DNA from: CBDAPE01 sp965198325
GTDB lineage: Bacteria; Pseudomonadota; Alphaproteobacteria; UBA828; JAPUJA01
Direction: 5' to 3'
NCBI GenBank assembly: GCA_965198325.1
Contig: CBDAPE010000018.1
Span: 434,001-498,000, forward strand
Length of the DNA: 64,000 nt
In this document: positions 23,016 to 31,224 of the stretch, piece by piece
Position numbering within the stretch: position 1 is the first letter of the stretch
Layout: every line of letters starts with the position of its first letter
Made by a program: the position numbers and the translations under genes
Notes under the pieces: model-generated
Seen by the model: only the letters and a program-made list of their open reading frames with translations
Told to the model about the DNA's origin: nothing
Databases searched by the model: none

Positions 23016-23494
23016 CGCCTTGGAAGAAGGCCCAGGCGTGCGAGGTTGAGCTCGCCCGCCCGGTCGAGCGTCACGCCGTTGGCCGCAGCCGCCTCGATCG
23101 CTAATTCCACGACGTCGGTAAATCCCTCGAGATCCGAATCGAGCCGCAGGCGTGTCCCGTCGTCCCGCAGGCTGAGCACCAGCCAGCCGCTCTCCCGCCG
23201 CCAGCCGGTCGGGAAATGTCGAAGTCGTACGCCTGAGATCGCGCGCCACGCGATCCGGCGAGTCCGCCAGCTCGTCAAGGCGATCGCATCGTCCGTTACC
23301 GCGACCCTCGTTAGCTGGCGGGCCGCGGTGCGTAAGCCGAAGCCCAGTGCGAGACCGCCGATCGCGGCGAATACGGCGCTTACGATCGGACCGCCGCTGG
23401 CCGCGATGGGCAACGCGATCGCCAGTGCGACGCCGGCGCCCGCGCGAAGGTAATCGGAGATCAGGCGGGCGAGCGGATAGCGGCGCAGGCTCAT
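23012..23494 (-). CDS. Membrane protein with bacterial PH-like domain
   Basis: A 160-residue protein. Residues about 15-55 form two hydrophobic segments (AGAGVALAIALPIAASG; VSAVFAAIGGLALGFGL). The rest has the beta-strand pattern of bacterial pleckstrin-homology-like domains (VAVTDDAIALTSWRTRRIAWRAISGVRL ... GWLVLSLRDDGTRLRLDSDLEGF). Such proteins are membrane-anchored and of unknown function. It follows xthA by 15 bases on the same strand and is probably co-transcribed. The fold assignment is from pattern only. Confidence 0.65.
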   Translation of the reverse strand: MSLRRYPLARLISDYLRAGAGVALAIALPIAASGGPIVSAVFAAIGGLALGFGLRTAARQLTRVAVTDDAIALTSWRTRRIAWRAISGVRLRHFPTGWRRESGWLVLSLRDDGTRLRLDSDLEGFTDVVELAIEAAAANGVTLDRAGELNLARLGLLPRR

Positions 23495-23509
23495 CCGCGG
23501 CCGCCCGGC

Positions 23510-24310
23510 TCAAAGCTCGAGGGTGGCCGTGACCGGTACATGGTCCGACGGCGGCGACCAGCCCCGCGCCGGGCGGAGCACGCTCGCGTCCCGGAGCGCG
23601 CCTTCGAGCGCCGGGCTCACCCAGATATGGTCGAGCCGCCGGCCCCGGTCCGAGGTCGACCAGTCCCTCGCGCGATAGCTCCACCAGCTGTAGAGCGGTT
23701 CCTCCGGCGGAATGAACCGGCGCACCGCGTCGATCCAGTTGTGGGCGCCTTGGACCTTGGCCAGGGCCTCGACCTCGACAGGGGTGTGGCTGACCACGCG
23801 CAGGAGCTGCTTGTGAGACCAGACGTCGGTTTCGAGCGGTGCGATGTTGAGATCGCCGACCAGGATCAGGCGGTTTGTCCGCTTGCCCCGCTTCCGGCCG
23901 AACGCCGCGGCCATCTCCGCCAGGAAGGCGAGTTTGTGGGCGAACTTCTCGTTCTGTTCGGGATCGGGAACGTCGCCGCCCGCCGGGACGTAGAAATTAT
24001 GCAGCTCGACGCCGTTCGCGAAGCGCGCCACCGCATGGCGGCAGTCGTCCCTGGCGCACCAGTTCCGGGGCCGGGCCGGCTCGAACGGGATGCGCGAGAG
24101 GATCGCGACGCCGTTGTAGCTCTTCTGGCCGCGGATTTCCTGGTGGACGTAACCCAGTTCGGCGAAGGCCTGCCTTGGGAACAGGTCGTCGGTGACCTTG
24201 GTTTCCTGCAGGCAGAGGATGTCGGGGTCCTGGATGCGGACGAGTTCCGCGATGCCCTCAAGCCGAAGACGAATCGAATTGACGTTCCAGGTCGTGAGTC
24301 GAAGGCGCAA
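23510..24310 (-). CDS. xthA: Exodeoxyribonuclease III
   Basis: A 266-residue AP endonuclease/exonuclease III of the endonuclease-exonuclease-phosphatase family, acting in base-excision repair. Visible: TTWNVNSIRLRLEGI (Asn metal-side residue), LCLQETKV (catalytic Glu), YNGVAILSR, LVGDLNIAPLETDVWS (Asp/Asn pair) and the C-terminal RLDHIWVS ... PPSDHVPVTATLEL (Asp-His pair). All key residues are present and length is normal. Confidence 0.95.
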   Translation of the reverse strand: MRLRLTTWNVNSIRLRLEGIAELVRIQDPDILCLQETKVTDDLFPRQAFAELGYVHQEIRGQKSYNGVAILSRIPFEPARPRNWCARDDCRHAVARFANGVELHNFYVPAGGDVPDPEQNEKFAHKLAFLAEMAAAFGRKRGKRTNRLILVGDLNIAPLETDVWSHKQLLRVVSHTPVEVEALAKVQGAHNWIDAVRRFIPPEEPLYSWWSYRARDWSTSDRGRRLDHIWVSPALEGALRDASVLRPARGWSPPSDHVPVTATLEL

Positions 24311-24549
24311 CTGCCGCTCCCCCTTGCCGAGTCGTTACCCGCCGGCCCAACCTGCGCCGGCCCTTAAGCCAGGCGCCGAGGTCGGGTGCGCGGGGCGCAA
24401 GCGTTCGGGCCTGATGGACCATCAGGACTATAGCCGGGAGGAGCATGAGGGGAAGCATCGATCGGCTCGGCTTCGGGGCTCGGGGGTTAAAACAGGCGGT
24501 CCGCCGCCGCCCGGCCGGGGAGATAAGGCCGGATGGCGGCTGTCGCGGC

Positions 24550-24735
24550 TTACGCGGCGCGGCCCGATGGGCGGGAGCCGGTCTTGAGATAGTGTCCGTT
24601 GACGACGGCTTCGATGTCGTCCCGGATGATGCCGATGTCCGAGAGCTGGCGCTCGTCCATCGACCAAAGCTGGGTGCGAAGGGCGTTCCGGGCACGCCAG
24701 CGCCGGAGCCGTTCGCCAAGCTGCAGGTTGATCAT
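24550..24735 (-). CDS. DUF1127 domain protein
   Basis: A 61-residue Arg-rich protein: MINLQLGERLRRWRARNALR, then LWSMDERQLSDIGIIRDDIEAV. This DERQLxDIGI(x)RxDI pattern defines DUF1127, a family of small alphaproteobacterial proteins linked in some species to RNA turnover and phosphate or stress responses. GTGGAG 8 bases before ATG 24735 fixes the start; the longer in-frame ORF is not needed. A monocistronic unit with about 490 bases upstream before arsR. Confidence 0.88.
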   Translation of the reverse strand: MINLQLGERLRRWRARNALRTQLWSMDERQLSDIGIIRDDIEAVVNGHYLKTGSRPSGRAA

Positions 24736-25171
24736 TGTCGTTACTCCACACTCGATGGATCGAATTACGCGGCCATCCGGGCCTCCTTCGGCCCGGTCGT
24801 CGGACGTCTGGCCGCTTGACGCCCGACGGTCTGGATTGTCGAAATTTGCAGCGACTAAACTTGCGCTGCAATGCACAAATATGGTTTGAATATCAGCTTG
24901 TCAAGGGGTTGGTAGCCCATTCAGGTTCGTGTGACGGTTAATCACACTGTATGGATTCCAATAATCCAATCAAATCATTAATCCAATGTAAATGTCGAAG
25001 GCGTATTCAGTGTAAATCCGGGTTGAGAATGCATTGAATCCTGACCCGGGATCCAGCTCACAGACGCGCCCGGCCAACGTTATGACGCAACGCAATATTT
25101 CTGAGTTGGTTGCGACGGTCGACGGGCCGCGGGTTGTCATCACCGGGAAGTTGAAATTGAGCGTTATAACG

Positions 25172-25187
25172 AAAATCCTAGAAATAT
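25172..25187. promoter_or_regulatory. Candidate ArsR operator upstream of arsR
   Basis: AAAATCCTAGAAATAT, identical at 12 of 16 positions to the perfect palindrome at 25608-25623 before the permease gene. It ends 2 bases before the -35 box of arsR. Confidence 0.5.
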
Positions 25188-25189
25188 GG

Positions 25190-25218
25190 TTGCAATCACT
25201 CCGCGAGGGTGCTATAAG
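25190..25218 (+). promoter_or_regulatory. arsR promoter, apparently giving a leaderless transcript
   Basis: TTGCAA (25190-25195), a 17-base spacer and TATAAG (25213-25218). The predicted start of transcription coincides with the ATG at 25225, and no ribosome-binding site is visible before that ATG. Confidence 0.5.
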
Positions 25219-25224
25219 TCGGTC

Positions 25225-25572
25225 ATGGAACTGGAACAGACAGCTTTCCGCCTCGAGGCCCTGGGCAATGGAACCCGGCTCGAGATCTACCGCCACCTGG
25301 TGCGCGCCGGCTCCGACGGGCTCTCGGTCGGCGCGATTCAGTTGCGTACGGGCGTGCCGCGCTCGACGCTGTCCCACCATTTGCACCGGTTGATCGCGGT
25401 CGAGCTCGTAACCCAGGAGCGCCAGGGGACGACTCTGATCTGCCGGGCGAACTATTCCGTCATGTACGGCGTGCTCGACTTCCTGAGCGCCGAATGCTGC
25501 GCCGATTCGGGCACCGATGCTGGAGATCACGGCCATTTCGGACGGCACGGAGAGGCGGGCGACGCTGCGTAA
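25225..25572 (+). CDS. ArsR/SmtB-family transcriptional regulator
   Basis: A 115-residue winged-helix repressor: LEALGNGTRLEIYRHLVRAG, recognition helix region TGVPRSTLSHHLHRLIAVEL, wing RQGTTLICRANY. A vicinal cysteine pair (SAECCADSG) and a His-rich tail (GDHGHFGRHGEAG) near the C-terminus may form a metalloid or metal site. The transported ligand of the downstream permease is the likely inducer. It lies 84 bases before the permease on the same strand, and two similar palindromes flank it, which suggests autoregulation. Name arsR is a family name; arsenic specificity is not proven. Confidence 0.85.
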   Translation: MELEQTAFRLEALGNGTRLEIYRHLVRAGSDGLSVGAIQLRTGVPRSTLSHHLHRLIAVELVTQERQGTTLICRANYSVMYGVLDFLSAECCADSGTDAGDHGHFGRHGEAGDAA

Positions 25573-25607
25573 GGTGCCTGCCAAAAATTTTTTGGTTTTA
25601 TCTTTCG

Positions 25608-25623
25608 ATATTCTTAGGAATAT
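25608..25623. promoter_or_regulatory. Candidate ArsR operator before the permease gene
   Basis: Perfect inverted repeat ATATTC-TTAG-GAATAT. It overlaps the TATAGA box (25621-25626), so repressor binding here should block the permease promoter. A second small inverted repeat, CCAAAAATTTTTTGG, lies just upstream at 25581-25595. Confidence 0.5.
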
Positions 25624-25656
25624 AGATTAAGTGACCGCCTTGCAGGAGTAACGACG

Positions 25657-26706
25657 ATGACCGGACTGGCCATGACACTCGCCAACCACACCCTGCACCG
25701 GGCTCGCCGGCTCGATCCCGTTTTGCTCGCCGTGGCTGCGGGCTTCGTTCTGCTGGGTCTTATCGATGCCCCGCAGGTGCCCGCGAGCGCGGCCTTCACA
25801 CTCGAATCCCTGATCGAGATCCTGTCCATCCTCGCCGCCTCGGTGGTGATTGCAGCGGGCGCGCGCGCAACCGGATTCGATCGCCATATCGCGGCGGTGT
25901 TTTCCGGTCACCCGATCAAGGCCATCCTGCTCGCCGCCATGTTCGGCGCGCTTTCGCCGTTCTGCTCCTGCGGCGTGATCCCGATCATCGCGGCGCTCTT
26001 GGGTGTCGGCGTGACGCTGGCGCCGGTGATGGCCTTCTGGCTCGCCTCGCCCCTGATGGACCCGGAGATGTTCCTGCTCATGCTGGGGGTCTTCGGGCTC
26101 GAATTCACCCTCGCCAAGGCCGCCTCCGCGCTCGCCTTGGACCTGCTCGGCGGCTTCGTGACCTGGCTCGTCGCCCGCTCAGGCGGCTTCGCCGATCCCC
26201 TGCGCGGCGCGGCCGCGGCGGCGTGCGGTTCGACCTGCTCGCCCACGGACCAGAAGACCCCCGTCGTCTGGGCCTTCTGGCGGGACCCCGGGCGCCGCCG
26301 CACGTTCGCCGACGGGGCGCGGGAAACCGGGTTCTTCCTGTTCAAGTGGCTGGTTCTCGCCTTTCTCGTCGAAAGCCTGATGGTGGCCTACGTTCCCGCC
26401 GAACTCATCGGCGGCGTGCTCGGCGGCGGCGCCTGGTGGACCGTGCCGGCGGCCATCCTGGTCGGCGTGCCGGCCTATCTGAACGGTTATGCCGCGATCC
26501 CGACGGTCTCGTCGCTGATCGAGTTCGGCATGGCGCCGGGCGCGGGGCTGGGCTTCATGCTGGCGGGCGGCGTGACCAGCATTCCCGCCGGGATGGCGGT
26601 GTTCGCCCTGGTCAAACGCCGGGTGTTCGGCTGGTACGTTCTGCTCGGGCTGGGCGGCTCCCTGCTGATGGTCTATGCCGCCAGCCTGATCCTCTGGCCG
26701 GTCTAG
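25657..26706 (+). CDS. Permease of the YraQ/DUF318 (ArsP-like) family
   Basis: A 349-residue membrane protein with about eight hydrophobic segments in two blocks separated by a cytoplasmic loop. The signature SPFCSCGVIPIIAALL in the first half and VPAYLNGYAAIPTVSSLI in the second are diagnostic of this permease family, which includes ArsP exporters of trivalent organoarsenicals. The loop contains an extra Cys pair (AACGSTCSP). GGAGTAACGACG precedes the ATG. The upstream ArsR-type gene is the likely regulator. Function in metalloid or thiol-reactive compound efflux is an inference. Confidence 0.85.
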   Translation: MTGLAMTLANHTLHRARRLDPVLLAVAAGFVLLGLIDAPQVPASAAFTLESLIEILSILAASVVIAAGARATGFDRHIAAVFSGHPIKAILLAAMFGALSPFCSCGVIPIIAALLGVGVTLAPVMAFWLASPLMDPEMFLLMLGVFGLEFTLAKAASALALDLLGGFVTWLVARSGGFADPLRGAAAAACGSTCSPTDQKTPVVWAFWRDPGRRRTFADGARETGFFLFKWLVLAFLVESLMVAYVPAELIGGVLGGGAWWTVPAAILVGVPAYLNGYAAIPTVSSLIEFGMAPGAGLGFMLAGGVTSIPAGMAVFALVKRRVFGWYVLLGLGGSLLMVYAASLILWPV

Positions 26707-26728
26707 CCGGGCGCCGGGGCCGGCGGGC

Positions 26729-27925
26729 CTACCACCACTCGAGCGGCGTCTTGGTCAAGAGTTCGATGCCGTCTTTGGTCACGATCCAGTTGTTCTCGAC
26801 CTCCGCCGTGCCCAACCCGTCCCGCGTGAGAAAGGTCTCGCCGCCGAACACCATGTTCTCCTCGAAGACCTCGTCGTCCCCGGTGGCGACCAGGCTGATA
26901 TAGGGCGCCTCCCACATGCAGCCGTTGGAATGGCCGAACTGGGGCCAGTTGGCGTCGAACTCCGAAAAATCCCCGCCGATCTCGTCTCTGAGCGCCAGTG
27001 TTGCTTCGGCCACCGCTTTGATCCGCACGCCGGCCTTCACGTTGGCCTCGATGCCTGCGGTCATGATCCGGTTGCAGTCTTCGATCAGGCGGCGCTGCTC
27101 GGGCGAGGGCTTGCCGCCGACAACGGCGGCGCGCGCGGGGTCGAGCCAGTAGCCTTCCCGGGGCGGGCCCAGGATGTCGGCGTGAAACAGGTCGCCGAGC
27201 TTCGGGGTCTTGGTCGAGAAGCCGTGCATCGGCGTGCTTTCGAGGAAGTTGGTTGTCTCGCCATGGGCAATCGCGATGCGCTGGAAATAGCCGCCCCGGG
27301 CAAACAGCGCGGCCACCGCGGTGCTCGCCGCCTCGGCTTCGCTTTTGCCGGCAATCATCGCCTCCATCAGCGCGATCAGCGCCCCATCGGCGATCTCCGC
27401 GCCCTCGCGAAACAGATCGATCTCCGCCGCGCTCTTGATCCGGCGTACTCAGGCCACGAGGTCGTCTTCATAGACGTAGTCGATGTCCGGTGTCGCCGCT
27501 TCGAGTTGCCTGGCGTATTTCACCGGCAGGGTATCCGCGCCGACGAAGGCCACGCGCCCGCTCACGCCCTTCGCCTTGAGGGTCGAGGCCAGGCCCGCGA
27601 TCGGGTCCATGTGATCGTGCTGGTTCCGGGTCGCGAGCCGCTCGGGCCGGGGATTGACCTCGCCGTGGACGATCTCGGGCTCCCGGCCGCGCTCCAGGAT
27701 CACGCAGCAGAACGAGCGCGCGTTCCAGGCGCTCGAATCCGGCTCCTAACCCGACAGGCTGGAATAGAAATTGGTCAGGTAGAGCACGTCCATGGACCGC
27801 TCGTAGGTCCCGGCCAACTTGCCCCAGACCAGCGCCCGGTCATAGCCCCGGCGCACCATCTCGGCCTCCACCCTGGCCCAGCGCATATGATATTCGTCGA
27901 GCGGGAAGTAGCGCTCGTCGGCCAT
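26729..27925 (-). pseudogene. M24-family metallopeptidase (Xaa-Pro peptidase-like) with two in-frame stops
   Basis: A 399-codon frame carries an entire creatinase-type peptidase but is interrupted by TAG (27746-27748, after NFYSSLSG) and TGA (27449-27451, after EDDLVA). There are no frameshifts. After the first stop the frame resumes EPDSSAWNARSFCCVILERG; after the second it resumes VRRIKSAAEIDLFREGAEIA. The catalytic domain still has all metal-ligand segments: HADILG, WLDPAR, FGHSNG, FGGETF and VENNW. Start 27925 has GAAGG before it. It lies 36 bases downstream of the double-amidotransferase gene. Recent decay, sequencing error or readthrough are all possible. Confidence 0.85.
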
Positions 27926-27961
27926 CCCTTCGCCTTCCCCTGTCGATGGCATGCGTGGCGC

Positions 27962-29518
27962 TTACGCGGCGCGCGCCCGGCGTGCCGCGCGCTCCGCCGC
28001 GCGTTTGCGCACCGCCTCGCCGAAGGCGCCGAACAGGGCCCGGGCGTAAGGCTTCTCCCGCCACTTGTGTTCCGGGTGGGACTGCACGCCATAGGCAAAC
28101 CCGGGCGCGTCTTCGATGCGGACGGCCTCGACCAGACCGTCCGGCGCGCGGGCCTCGACGGCGAGGCCATGGCCCACCGTCTTGATCCCCTGGCGATGCG
28201 CCGAGTTGATCGTCGCCCGGCTCTCGCCGGTGAGTTCGGCCAGCAGGCTGCCCGGCTCGATGATCATCTCGTGCGCCGGCGCGAAACGCTTGTCGAGGAT
28301 GGGGTTCTGGATATTCGGGTGGTGGTCGAGCATGCCCTCGGTTCGGGTAATCTCCTGATGGAGCGTGCCGCCGTAGGCGACGTTGATCTCCTGGATCCCC
28401 CGGCACACGCCGAGCAGCGGGACCGCCTTTTCGACCGCCGCGCGGATCAGGGGCAGGGTCCCTTCGTCGTGGGTCTCGTCGAGGATCATCTCGTCCTCGA
28501 AGGGCTCCTCGCCGTAGAATTTCGGATGCACCATCGAGGCGCCGCCGCACAGGAAGACACCGTCGAGCTGATCGAGCAGGGCGTCGTAATCCATCTCGCC
28601 GGGCAGCACGGGAATTCCCACCGGCAGGCAGTCCGCCGCGTCGTGCACGGCGGTCAGAAACAGATCGGCGACCGCCTCGAAGGGATGGATGCCGATCTGG
28701 GTGACATCGCAGGGCAGCCCCACGAGCGGCCGGGCCGCGCGCCGTGCCGGATCGGCGTCCCGCGCCCGGGCGTGCGCCGCGATCGCCTCGCCGAATGCGG
28801 CGAAGATCTTGACCGAGAGGGGATTGTCCATGATTTCCCACTCGGGATGCCATTGCATGCCCAATGTGAAGCCCGGCGCGTCCGTCACCCGAAACGCCTC
28901 GACCAGCCCGTCGGGCGCCCAGGCTTCCGCGGTGAGCGGCGGCGCCAGCTCGTTCACCCCTTGGGTGTGCAGCGAGTTGACCGCGATATCCGTCCCACCC
29001 GCAAGCGTCGCCAGCAGGCCGCCGTCCGCCAGCGTCAGCCCGTGGGCCGGTTCGTACTGGGCGGCGCGGGGCAGCGCCGGGTCTTCCCGGTGGTCGAGCA
29101 TGCCGTCGACCTCCTGGACGTGCTGATGAAGCGACCCGCCCAAGGCGACGTTGATCTCCTGATAGCCACGGCAGACGCCCACCAGCGGCACCCCGGTCTC
29201 GATCGCCATGCGAATCAGCGGCAGGGTCAGCGCATCGCGCCGGGGATCGTGCATGACACCATCGCGCGACGGCGGGCCGTCATAGTGACGGGGCTCGACA
29301 TTCGACGGGCTGCCCGTGAAGAACACGCCGTCGAGCCGCCCCAGAATCTCGTGCAGCTCAAGCTCGTCGGCCATCGCGGGCACGAGCACCGGCAGCGCGC
29401 CGGTCGCCCGTGCGATCGCCCGGGCATACTTCTCGCCGACGACGTGATAGTCGAGAATTCTGACCCGGCGCACGCAGCAGGGAATCCCCACCAGCGGCCG
29501 TCTCGCCTCCTTGCCCAT
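27962..29518 (-). CDS. Two-domain class I glutamine amidotransferase (peptidase C26) protein
   Basis: A 518-residue protein made of two tandem PuuD-like gamma-glutamyl hydrolase domains. Both keep the catalytic triad: domain 1 has Cys116 (GVCRGYQE), His224 and Glu226 (MQWHPEWE); domain 2 has Cys372 (GVCRGIQE), His481 and Glu483 (VQSHPEH). The domains are similar along their length (e.g. INVALGGSLHQ vs INVAYGGTLHQ), so they arose by internal duplication. Family members cleave gamma-glutamyl amides such as gamma-glutamyl-GABA. Single-domain members are ~250 residues, so the doubled form is unusual. Start 29518 has GAGGTGACC before it. The M24 peptidase remnant follows downstream. Confidence 0.9.
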   Translation of the reverse strand: MGKEARRPLVGIPCCVRRVRILDYHVVGEKYARAIARATGALPVLVPAMADELELHEILGRLDGVFFTGSPSNVEPRHYDGPPSRDGVMHDPRRDALTLPLIRMAIETGVPLVGVCRGYQEINVALGGSLHQHVQEVDGMLDHREDPALPRAAQYEPAHGLTLADGGLLATLAGGTDIAVNSLHTQGVNELAPPLTAEAWAPDGLVEAFRVTDAPGFTLGMQWHPEWEIMDNPLSVKIFAAFGEAIAAHARARDADPARRAARPLVGLPCDVTQIGIHPFEAVADLFLTAVHDAADCLPVGIPVLPGEMDYDALLDQLDGVFLCGGASMVHPKFYGEEPFEDEMILDETHDEGTLPLIRAAVEKAVPLLGVCRGIQEINVAYGGTLHQEITRTEGMLDHHPNIQNPILDKRFAPAHEMIIEPGSLLAELTGESRATINSAHRQGIKTVGHGLAVEARAPDGLVEAVRIEDAPGFAYGVQSHPEHKWREKPYARALFGAFGEAVRKRAAERAARRARAA

Positions 29519-29642
29519 GGTCACCTCGCTAGCATGCGGCAGAAAGGCTGGCAAGCGGCTGGCGTGGGTCGACGTACGACCGGCGGCCGGCCTCTAAATG
29601 ATATTCAACGACAGCGGGCCTGGCATCTGATCGCGGGTTTAA

Positions 29643-31022
29643 TCAAGCCGCGATGAATCCCCCGCGCCGCTCGATCCGGTGATAGAGGAAACCCAGCGTC
29701 GCGCCCCGCGCCACCATGAGCGCGAGAAGGGCCGCCCACAGCCCGTGATTGCCCCACACGCTCGGCAGGTACCAGGCGAGCGGCAGGTAGATCACAAAAC
29801 ACAGCACCATGGCGTTGCGCATCTCCCGGGCCCGGGTCGCGCCGACGAAGACCCCGTCGAGCAGGAACGCGACGACCGTCAGGACGGGTAGCGCGATCAG
29901 CCAGGGCAGGAAGCTCCGCGCAGCCTCGCGCACCTCGGCCAGGTCCGTGAGCAGCCCGATGAGGGGAAGCCCGGCCGTGCCGAACACGAGGGTGACCAGC
30001 GCGGTCACGCCGAGCGACCAGACCAGGCAGGCAATCACGGCGCGGCGGAACCCCTCGCGCGAACGCTCGCCGACGGTGCGCCCGACCAGCGCCTCGACCG
30101 CGTGGGAGAAACTGTCGACCGCGTGGCTGTAAATCGTGAAGAAGTTCATCAGCACGGCGTTGGCCGCCAGCACGATGTCGCCCAGCCGGGCGCCCTGCAT
30201 CGTGAAATAGGCGAACGCCGCGATCAGGAACAGCGTGCGCACGAAGATGTCGAAGTTGACGCTAAGCGTCCGGCGCAGCCGGTCGGAATCGAAGATAAGC
30301 TCGCGCTGCCAGTCCCCGGCCACGCCTTTCAGCATTCGGGCCATGATCGCGAGCGCCAGCGCCAGCCCGGCATATTCCGCGATCACGCTGGCCCATGCGA
30401 CACCCGTGACGCCCATCTGCAGGCCGACCACGAAGACCAGGTCGAGCACGATGTTGACGGCGTTCACGCAGACCATCTGGGCCAGCATGGCGCGCGCGTT
30501 CTGCATGCCCAGGAACCAGCCCAGCAGCACGAAGTTCGCCAGGGTTCCCGGCGCGCCCCAGATGCGGATGAAGTAATACTCCTGTGCAAAGCGCTCGACC
30601 GGTTCGCTGGCCTCGACCAGCGCGAACGCGCCCATCGCGATCGGCCCCTGCAGGGCGAGCATGACGCCGGCGAGTGCCAGGGACACCAGCAGGGGCCGGG
30701 CCAGAGCCGCGCGCATCTCGTCGGCATCGCCCGAGCCATAGGCTTGGGCGGTCAGCCCGCCGGTGCCCATGCGCAGGAAGATCAGCGTCCAGTAGAGGAA
30801 GGTGAAGACCAGCGTGCCGACCGCAACCGCGCCGAGATAGACCGGCGTGTCGAGATGGCCGATCACCGCGGTATCCACGAGCCCCAGCAGGGGCACGGTC
30901 ATGTTCGACAGCACGATGGGAAAGGCGAGGCGCCAGACGCGGCGGTGCCAGACCGGGTCGCGCCACGCAGGGACCGGGCCGTCGGGCGGCGGAGCGGCGG
31001 ACGGGGCGTCGTCTTCGGTCAC
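29643..31022 (-). CDS. MATE-family efflux transporter (DinF-like)
   Basis: A 459-residue multidrug and toxin extrusion protein with about twelve transmembrane helices in two symmetric halves. Visible: FPIVLSNMTVPLLGLVDTAVIGHL, LRMGTGGLTAQAYGSGDADEMR at the first half and AVDSFSHAVEALVGRTVGE in the second, typical of DinF-type proteins. It expels cationic compounds in exchange for Na+ or H+. A short N-terminal proline-rich extension precedes the first helix. No co-directional neighbour is close enough for an obvious operon. Confidence 0.92.
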   Translation of the reverse strand: MTEDDAPSAAPPPDGPVPAWRDPVWHRRVWRLAFPIVLSNMTVPLLGLVDTAVIGHLDTPVYLGAVAVGTLVFTFLYWTLIFLRMGTGGLTAQAYGSGDADEMRAALARPLLVSLALAGVMLALQGPIAMGAFALVEASEPVERFAQEYYFIRIWGAPGTLANFVLLGWFLGMQNARAMLAQMVCVNAVNIVLDLVFVVGLQMGVTGVAWASVIAEYAGLALALAIMARMLKGVAGDWQRELIFDSDRLRRTLSVNFDIFVRTLFLIAAFAYFTMQGARLGDIVLAANAVLMNFFTIYSHAVDSFSHAVEALVGRTVGERSREGFRRAVIACLVWSLGVTALVTLVFGTAGLPLIGLLTDLAEVREAARSFLPWLIALPVLTVVAFLLDGVFVGATRAREMRNAMVLCFVIYLPLAWYLPSVWGNHGLWAALLALMVARGATLGFLYHRIERRGGFIAA

Positions 31023-31187
31023 GGCGGATCTTCCCGGCGGTTGACGAACGGGCGGCTTTACGCGGCGCCGGAGCGATTCAAGACCGTCCGGAATCGCTCA
31101 AGGCCGCGGCCGCGGCCCGCCCCGACAAGAAGCGCGGCGCGCTCGTGCGGGCGCGGATCGTCGGGTCCGCTTGCCGTGAGCAAAAAA

Positions 31188-31224
31188 CCTAGAGTGGTTC
31201 CAACCAAAATGGAACCGCTCTAGG
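31188..31224. repeat. Palindromic repeat / terminator-like element
   Basis: Arms CCTAGAGTGGTTCCA and TGGAACCGCTCTAGG pair at 14 of 15 positions around a 7-base loop (ACCAAAA). The TAG stop codon of the neighbouring 158-residue gene (31220-31222) lies inside the right arm. An A tract precedes the left arm on the plus strand, i.e. a U tract follows for minus-strand transcripts. Confidence 0.7.

Larger units (their letters stand above)
24736..25224. other. Long intergenic region between DUF1127 and arsR
   Basis: About 490 bases, clearly more AT-rich than its flanks. It must contain the divergent promoters of the DUF1127 gene (minus) and arsR (plus). Its right end holds an operator-like palindrome and promoter described separately. 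I find no convincing ORF; a small RNA is possible but nothing in the sequence proves it. Confidence 0.6.

Noticed and set aside
24258..24455. Small minus-strand ORF with hydrophobic N-terminus (MLPLMLLPAIVLMV)
   Set aside because: It overlaps the start of xthA and continues as an out-of-frame tail; no conserved domain or ribosome-binding site was seen.
27449..27451. In-frame TGA in the M24 gene as a selenocysteine codon
   Set aside because: The position (DDLVA-stop-VRR) lies in an inter-domain region, not an active site. A second stop, TAG, is also present and no SECIS-like hairpin was noticed.
26930..29656. A 908-codon plus-strand ORF
   Set aside because: It is antisense to the M24 peptidase remnant and the two-domain amidotransferase, with typical shadow composition.
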